NCBI RefSeq assembly: GCF_000003815.2
Contig: NC_049987.1
Span: 22,770,519-22,834,518 of the forward strand
Direction of reading: 5' to 3'
Length of the DNA: 64,000 nt
Source: Branchiostoma floridae
Lineage: Eukaryota > Chordata > Leptocardii > Amphioxiformes > Branchiostomatidae
The first letter of the stretch is position 1, and each line of letters begins with the position of its first letter. The notes below the pieces were generated by a model. It was given only the letters and a program-made list of their open reading frames with translations, did not search any database and was not told the origin of the DNA. This document shows positions 49,001 to 58,000 of this stretch, in pieces. The position numbers and the translations under genes were made by a program.

Positions 49001-52000
49001 GTGTGGAGGGCTCCACCAGTCTGACAGACATGTCCACAGACGAGGAGGCAGTGAAGCGGAGTATGTGGTGTAGTTTGGCCCTCTCTGACACTAAACATGT
49101 TCTCCCCTCCCCACACACAGAGGCAGAAGCTGGAAGACTCCAGTGTGAAGGGTTCAACAGTGAAGAGGAGTATGTGGTGTAGTTTGGCCCTCTCTAACAC
49201 TAAACATGTTCTTCCCTCCCCATGTACAGAGGCAGAAGCTGGAAGACTCCAGTGTGGAGGGCTCCACAGTGAAGAGGAGTATGTGGTGTAGTTGGCCCAC
49301 TCTGACACTAAACATGTTCCTCCCTCCCTATGTACAGAGGCAGAAGCTGGAGGACTCCAGTGTGGAGGGCTCCACCAGCCTGACAGACATGTCCACAGAT
49401 GAGGAGGCTGTGAAGAGGAGTATGTGGTGTAGTTTGTCCCACTCTGACACTAAACATGTTCTCACTCCCCATGTACAGAGGCAGAAGCTGGAGGACTTCA
49501 GTGTGGAGGGCTCCACCAGTCTGACAGACATGTCCACAGATGAGGAGGCAGTGAAGAGGAGTATGTGGTGTAGTTTGGCCCACTCTGACTCTAAACATGT
49601 CTTCCCTCCCCATGTACAGAGGCAGAAGCTGGAAGACTCCAGTGTGGAGGGCTCCACCAGTCTGACAGACATGTCCACAGATGAGGAGGCAGTGAGGAGG
49701 CAATGTGATATAGTTTGGCCCTCTCTGACACTAAACATGTTCTCCCCTCCCCATGTACAGAGACAGAAGCTGGAGGACTCCAGTGTGGAGGGCTCCACCA
49801 GTCTGACAGACATGTCCACAGATGAGGAGGCTGTGAAGAGGAAACGTGGCCGCCCCAGGAAGTCTCCTGTCGACCAACCGTCAACTAGTCGGTCAAGGGA
49901 CTCCTCAAGGTACACTTCCCAGCATGCCTAGGTTCATGATTCCCAGCATGCCATCATGTTTCCCAACATGCCTCATGCCTCCAAGCATTTTTTAAAAACA
50001 CAGTACAGTGGTCACTTCATGATTTTTTTTTTATGAAGACTTAAATGTCACTTTGAAGTTTCAGGTGCTCCTACAGTACTTGAGGAATAGTCATGCCTTC
50101 AAGTATCAGAGTTACCAACCTAGGATTGATATGTTCAAAAATTCAAATTTTCCCAGAACTATTGTGGAGTGGAATTTTTTATCACCAAGCACAGTAGGGG
50201 CATCTACGCTGGATAGTTTTGAAATCTGAAATGTCTTGCAGATAGATGTGCAAAACGTAAGTCTGACGGGTGTAATATGACCAGCTGCTGCCGCTCCAGG
50301 TGCTTGTTAAGCTGTTGTGTTATGCCTAGTTTTAGGGAGGAGGCTGGTGCAGGTAACTCTGGTACTTGAAAGCTTTGTTATTTCTCTTCTGGGCTGGTAT
50401 TAGGAACTTAGCAGAGGAATGAAATCTTCAATGTGTTGTCTGAATCTCCAGGGAGCCTTCTCGACACCAGCGTGATGAACAGATGGAGAGAGAAGAGGAA
50501 GATGAAGATGAGAATTCAGGAGAGAAGGAGGAAGGGAGTGATGATGATGATGACAGCAGCAGTTCTGAAGAGGACACTGTAAAGGACACGTTCTGGAGAG
50601 ACCTGGAGCAGGGCAAGATCAGTCTGGAGCTGTTCACTGGGGACATGTACTCGAAGGTATGTAACTATGGTAACCGTACTCAAACAAACACTGGTACACC
50701 TAGTAGATATTTGTGTAGGATTACGTTTGGAGCTCTTCACTCGGGACATGTACTCCAAAGTAGGTACCACACACAAGCAAGGAAACACACACAGAAACAA
50801 ACAAACAAACAAACACATTGTGTCATAAGCAGGGCAAGATCAGCCTGGAGCTCTTCACTGGGGACATGTACTCCAAAGTAGGTACCATACACAAATAAAC
50901 AAACAAACAAACAAACACGTGTACCCCAAAGTATGTATCAGACACATAAACAAACACTGGTACAAGTAGATATTTGTGTAGGATTCTATGTTCCAGTCTG
51001 GAGCTCTTGACTGGGGACATGTACTCCAAAGTAGGTACCATACACAAACAAACAAACAAACAAATAAACAGATATATTGTGTCATAAGCAGGGAAATATC
51101 AGTTTGGAGCTCTTCACTTGGGACATGTACTCCAAAGTAGGTACCACACACAAGCAAGCAAACAAGCAAACAAACACACACATTGTGTCATAAGCAGGGA
51201 AAGATCAAGCAGAGGTTATTTTATAGTTTTGCTTGATCTAATTTCTATGATTTGTAGTGGCAGTTTTTTCATACTCCCTAAAAAGAGACCTCGTCTCTAC
51301 TAGGGAAACTTATATCAAAGATAAGACAATTTAAAAAAGGAAAAAAAAAACATCCAGCCAAAACCTTAGCTTGGAGAGTATGTTTATCCCAAGAACTCCA
51401 AACCTGCAACACTGTTTTCACTACTTTGACCACAGGTGAAAGGTCGAAGGGCAAAGATTGAGTCGGAGAAGAAGACCCGTCAGCAGTCGAGGAGACAGCG
51501 GTACAGGGATGGGGATGATGATGAGGAGGAGGATGAAGAAGAAGAGGATGGGGAGGAGGAGGAGGAAGCTGGGGAGGAGGAGGAGAAGAGAGCAGGGAGG
51601 AGGAGAAGCCAGGAGTCAGCAGGGCGTGGGCGGGGCAGGGGGAGGGGCAGAGGTCGGGGGCAGGAGAGAGAGAGGGAGCGAGGGAGAGGCAGAGGGAGAG
51701 GTATGTAAAAATAGAATACCACATGGTGGATTCCGTATCAAATACTATCTTCCAAGGTACCCAATTGCATCCTTGCAAATGCGACCACATTTTCCTTGGT
51801 GCAACTTGATCTTAATCACAGGTAGCACAGTGCGCAACCTGAAATTTTACAGTTGGAACACTGCTTTTCCCCCACCTACATGCATAAGCTTTAAAAATTT
51901 GTATGTATTTTATTTCTGGATAAGATTAAACATAAGTAGTGACATATAACTGAAAGAAAAGATGAATTAAATGGATAAGTAGCTGATTTGAAGAAATTAA

Positions 52001-55000
52001 TGACTTGAAAGTGGGGCAACCTGAAATGGTGACTGCGGAACCTGGCTTTTGACTCAGGTTGCTGCCTGGGAAACCTGGCTTAAAAAAAGTATTTCCAGCA
52101 CAGAGAGTGGTGGTTGATGGTAGTTGATTTATGATTTTGCAGGCCGGGGTCAGAAGCCTGGTCGGGATGGGAAAGCCAGGTCCTCAACCAGTTCTGAACC
52201 GGACAGAGACCAGGGACGGACCAGCAAACATGGCCGCCAGTCCAGCAGGGAGAGAGAGTCGCTCTTCTCTTCCCGGGATGTCTTTACTGATGAGAGCGGA
52301 GATGAGGAGGGGGAGGATGTCAAGGAACCAGGTCAGCAGTTGTTTTAAGATACTTTTGAGCTGAGATGTCAAGGCAAGCAGTCTTTTTAAGTTTTTGTAG
52401 CTTTCTTGTTTAGAACAACCTTTTGAGATTGCAGAAAAGATACTGTAAAAGACTACATGCAACTTTCAATTTTGCAATTCAGTTAACAGAGTCATAAATC
52501 AAATGTTACAGAAACTGAAATGACAGGTTTCAATTGGCATATCATCAGATATTTCAACAGCATTTACTGTAGCCAATGTAAGATTTACACAAAAATAATT
52601 ATAATACAACTGGCTATTTTGCAAGCTCAAAAAATGTGGGCGCTTTCTGAAGTATTTTGATCCCTGGCAAGTGGAATGAATGTAGTAGTTGACGAAAGAT
52701 TTTACAGTATGTGTAGCTAAAGTTGTTTCCCGTGTTCACAGATGACAAGCTGTCAGAAAGGGCAGAGGTGACCGGGAAGGGTTCACGGAACATACAAGAA
52801 CCTGTGGCGACCCCTGACATGAGTGTGGTGACCCCTGACCCAAGTGTGATGACCCCTGACCCTAGTGTGATGACCCCTGACCTGGAGCTGCGCCTGTCGG
52901 AGAGTTCCTCACAGGTGTCACAGAAGGAGCCTGACCTTGACATGCACCTGTCGGAGAGTTCCTCAGCTGCAGAGGACTCCACGTCTTCAGCACAGGTGAG
53001 GGGGCACAAACTCTTTGTGTTTTTTATACACATTCACAACCGAGTGGTGTATACAAGACCAAGGCTTGATTACTGTGATTTTAGCAGCAACACCTAGCTG
53101 CAGTGAATAACAATTAAGGTCAATAACTTGGACCAGAAAGCTGTCACCATGGTTACTGGTAAAGGAGCATATACAGTCTGTGGTGTAACAAGTGGTAGGA
53201 CAGAGCTGGAGGAGCTGGTAACTGCAGATATGATTGTGATTAAGTAAGAATAAACAGAATAGTAGTTTGTTTGACTTGACCATTTGAAGACCATGTGACA
53301 CATTATGTATTTGGTTTCGAATACATGATATACTGCCTTTCTAGTTTGTTATCATTTGTCTTTATTCTATGATAGAAATTACAGAACTTGGCCCAGCATG
53401 TCTCCGGCCAGACGACCTCCCCCTCCAGACCAAAACAGCTGGTGATCTCCATCCCCTTCAACATCCTGCCCACCCCCCGCCAGGCGACCAGTGAGCACGA
53501 CAAACCCGACAGTGTCATGGAGAAGTTTACGCAGATCGTGGGCGTGCCCTGTGTTCTGAAGGGCGCTGATGCAACCGGTAATGATGATATTATCTTTATT
53601 GGAAATTCATGGCTGAAGACTTATTGCAAGTATACACAGAAAATACATTGTACAACACTTAAATTAATGCATTTAAGTTTGCTGGGATGTAATTTTGCAG
53701 TAGCAGCAAAATGGATTGTTCACGGTGGTTTGGAGTTCGTTGTAGTGCCATATGCTGTAGTCACATACTGTAATGGAAAATTTTTTGCTGTGGTTTGAGT
53801 ACATGTTGGAGCAGCCACAGCAATAACCATGAACATAAACCACTGCAAACATTTCTGCCTACAGTTTATAATGAAATACACAAGTGAAATAAAAGTAGTG
53901 AAGTACCGCTACTTCTAATCTAAAATGGTTCTTATAAGTTATAGTGTTTGATTTTCTTCGCAGGTCCTACTGCACAGCAGGGAGGGGAAATGTCTAGGCA
54001 TATAGCCTTGCAGCAGGCTCCACAGCAGGCACAATCCATTCAGCAGGCCGCTGGTCAGATAGCCTTGCAGCAGGCACCACAGCAGGCACAATCCTGTCAG
54101 CAGGCTGCTGGTCAAATAGCCATGCAGCAGGCTTCACAGCAGGGGCAACCCAGTCAGCACACTGCTAGTCAGATAGCTTTGCAGCATTCCATTCAGAGGG
54201 TTGCAAGCCAGATAGCCTTGCAGCAGGCTTCACTGCAGGCCAGTAGCCAGGTAGCCTTGCAGCAGCCACCACAACAGGCCGGCAACCTTATAGCCTTGCA
54301 GCAGCCACCACTGCAGGTACCACCTGGCCATATAGCCTTGCAGCAGGCTCTACAGCAGGGGATATCCAGTGTGCAGGTAACTAGCGGGATAGCCTTGCAG
54401 CAGGCTGCACAGCAGGCTCCTAGCCAGGTAGTCTTGCAGCAGGCAACACTGCAGGCACCACCTGGCCATATAGTCTTGCAACAGCCACCACAACAGGCTA
54501 GCAGCCTTATAGCCTTGCAGCAGCAACCAAAGCAGGCTACCAGCCAGATAGCCTTGCAACAGCCACCACTGCAGGTACCACCTGGCCACATAGCCTTGCA
54601 GCAGGCACCTCAACAGGCCACTCGCCAGATAACACTGCAGAAAGCTTCTAACCAGATAGCCTTGCAGTCTGTCGAGATAGCCTCGCAGCAGCCACCTCAG
54701 CAGCCACCACGCAGTGCCCAAGTACAAGGTCAGCTGACCTCGGACCCAGAAAAGGTCATAGGTCATAGGTTACCAGAGGTCACAGATAAACAGGCTACGC
54801 AGAGGAAAGGGGAAGCATCAGTGGAAGATCAGCAAAAAATGGCTGCTGGCAGCAAGGGTGACACTAGTGCAACTAAGGAGGCTTCAGACAAAAGGTCATC
54901 ACCACACGAACTAAAGGAAGATGTGAAAGTTGAAAGGTCACCACCACATGAAGATACCAAAGTTGAAAGGTCACCACCATGTGAAGATGCCAAAGTTAAA

Positions 55001-58000
55001 AGGTCACCACCATGTGAAGATGTCAAAGTTGTAAGGTCACCATCTCAGGAAGTAAAGGAAGATGCCAAAGCTGAAAGGTCACCACTGCAGGATCCAAGGA
55101 AGAAGTTCAAAGTTGAGAGGTCGCTGTCATCTGAGACAAAGAAGGTCAAGGTTGAAGAAGCAGAAGACACTATCGAAGACGTAGTTGGACAGATGGAACT
55201 GCAACTGCAGAAGGAGATGAGCAAACAAGTCTCCAATGTTGTGGCAGGAAAAATGGAAGAAAAGCAGGAGAAAAAAGATGGAAGCAAGCCAAGGATCGAG
55301 GAGAAGGACAAACAGGTAGAAAATTCAGGGAAAACTGCTTCCCAAAATGTCGATTTTGAAAAGGAGTCTTCTTCTAAGAAAGAGGAAAATAAAGACGTTG
55401 TCAGCAAAGAAATAGATTCTCCAGAGGAAAAAGAGGATCAAGACAGCAGTAGGGAAGACATGGAAACAAAAAACACCGACAGCAAGAAGAAGAAGAGGAG
55501 AAGGAAAGAGCAGGAAAAAGAGGGGAAGAAGCAGGATAAAGGGAAGAGGAGACCGAGTCAGGAGAGGCAGGAAGAGAAGATGGAGATGAGGCCTCCCAGA
55601 CGAGGAAGGACCGCAGCAGTTGTGGAGGAGGAGGATGAAGGTAAGAACAGTAAGAGGAAACCTGAAGAATGCTGAGAGGGCTGTATGAAAGAAGGGCCTA
55701 ATATTTACCGTCAGATAATGTGTATGCGGTTCATGTGCCCAATGTTAATACCATAGGATGCAGCTATATTAGGCCTGTGTTTAAGTAGACAATACCAATG
55801 TCTTGAGCTTATGTTTTGTTGAAGCATATAGAGAAACATTCAAACTTACAAGTTCCCTTATTACTGGAACTAAATGATCAGCAACTGTTTGTTATGTAAG
55901 AAAGGGCAAGCAATTCCCTCAGAGAATGTGTACATTGTACATGGCTTTCTTATGTAATGATCATCGGGTTATGGAAATCTACTGTTTGTATAATATATGT
56001 TGTGTCATAATGTACAGTGAGGGATAGTCACATAGAAAGGAGCATTAAGGATGTTGTGTCATATCTTCCCCCATGCAGACAGCGGCCAGAGTGATGTTTC
56101 TTATGAGTTTGATCTGGACGAGGTGCCATTTGATGAGGATTGGCTGGTAAGAATCACTTAGTATCTTGACGAGATACATGTAGTATTCTGCAGAATATTG
56201 TTCTTGGGTCCATGTCATGTATTTATCAACTTTTGTATCCTGAACTGTTTTTCATTTTTTCTGCTCTATTTGCAATTGTTGTTGGAACATACAGTTTTTT
56301 TTTTGTTATCCTTTCGAAGATATAGGAGAAACTTTGTATCTGTATCGGATTCCCTATGATTGTCTGAAAAAGTATGACTATATCTATCAGGTGAAGGCAA
56401 ACCTTAACAACAGTGTTCCTGGCCGGAGAAACTGCCTTATTAGAACTAAAAACTATGGAGCAGGTCACACAGAGGTGTGTAATTGCTAGGCTTGCAAAAT
56501 TTAGACTGATGTGTATGCTGACGCAAGGGATACGGGGAGCCCCTGTTTTGGAAGCTACCAACTCAAAGATATTGAGGACAAATAGGGGTTGTCATGCAGA
56601 GATAAGTACATGTTCAACTGTCCTTCACAGGTTTGTACAATCTGTACTATTCAGCTGCCAAATGTTGGCTATTCATATTCAAAAAATCAAACCATGCATG
56701 AAAATAAGGTGGAAAATTGTTTGTATTGCATCTGTATCCCTATCCTTATGCCAGGTGTCCGAAAAAGTATGACTCGTCACTGTACGTGAAAGTCAACTTG
56801 TTTCTGATGGTGTGTAATTGCTAGGCTTGCAAAATTTAAACTGACGTGTATGCTGACACAAGGCATTATGGGAGCAAGTTTTGGGGAGCTACCAACTTGA
56901 AGATAGGGATGTCGAATAGGGGTGGTCAGGATGACAGACAAGAATGCAGAGATTACTACATGTACGACTGTTTATACAGTGTGTAATCTGCTGCCAGATC
57001 TAGATTTTGTCTCTTCATATTCATACCAAAACCATGCATCTCCCCCTGTTGTACCAGGCCCTGTCACAACAGAAAACTGAGGAACTGCCAGCCAGGGACA
57101 TCACCAATGGTGAGCTGGGTTTTGTTGATACAGGTTGTAACTTGTGGCAATGTACATTTTCAGTCTATCAGTTCCATTTTGGTACCAAATGTAAGACAGG
57201 CTTGTTTTTTGTATTATATACATTCCAATGTGCATCTGTATATAGCTAAATTTATAGTGGATTATCATACTTATGTTGTATTAAAATAACAGTCATGTTC
57301 GAAATATATTTTTGTCTATTTCATGTCATAAAGTTAAGCTTTTTGGGATGAATGGAGTGAAATTTTTCTGTCTTATTGTCTGAGTTGGAGGGACAGGTTG
57401 TGGAGACAGCCTTGGACTTGTGTAACACCTTTGTCTTTTTCCCATTTCTCTAGATCTGCAGGGTCACAAACATAGCAGAGATGATGATAGGAATATGTCA
57501 ACAATTAAAAAAGGTCTTTATTCATTTATTAATTGTAACCCTGTCCCATTGTCCAGCGGAGTTCTGTGAGGCAGTGAAGAAAGGGGATCACCGTACGGTA
57601 AAACAGGCGCTGCGCTCAGACAACCTGTACAATCTGGAACACACAAAAATTACACTATATGCCCACACATACAATGTAGAAAGCTCGTACCTACAAACTT
57701 ATATGTGCTACTTTGTCCTTATTTTCCGAGTTTCGTGAGGCAGTGAAGAAGGGCGACCACCAAACAGTAAAACAGGCACTTCGTTCTGACAAGCTGTACA
57801 ACCTGTTACACGAGGACCTCAGTGGGATGACCCCTGTCATGTTCAAAATAAATTTTCTATCTATTTCGTTTCAGGAACTTAGGCTTTTGGGGAAGAGTGG
57901 AGTGAAATTTTCTGTCCTAACAAGTACAAATCCATCCAGGAATGGAGGGACAGGTTGTAGAGACAGATCTGGACTTAAGTAACACCTTTTCCGTTGTTCA

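Noticed and set aside
48119..49915. Long minus-strand open frames (up to about 206 codons) over the MPP8 exon 3 array
   Set aside because: They are the antisense of the tandem array; the repeat period being a multiple of three keeps several frames open. No start context, domain or splice pattern supports a minus-strand gene.
54193..55407. Minus-strand ORFs rich in Cys/Leu and Ser opposite MPP8 exon 9
   Set aside because: They are antisense shadows of the CAG-rich and charged coding repeats; the plus frame is the one joined by splice phases.
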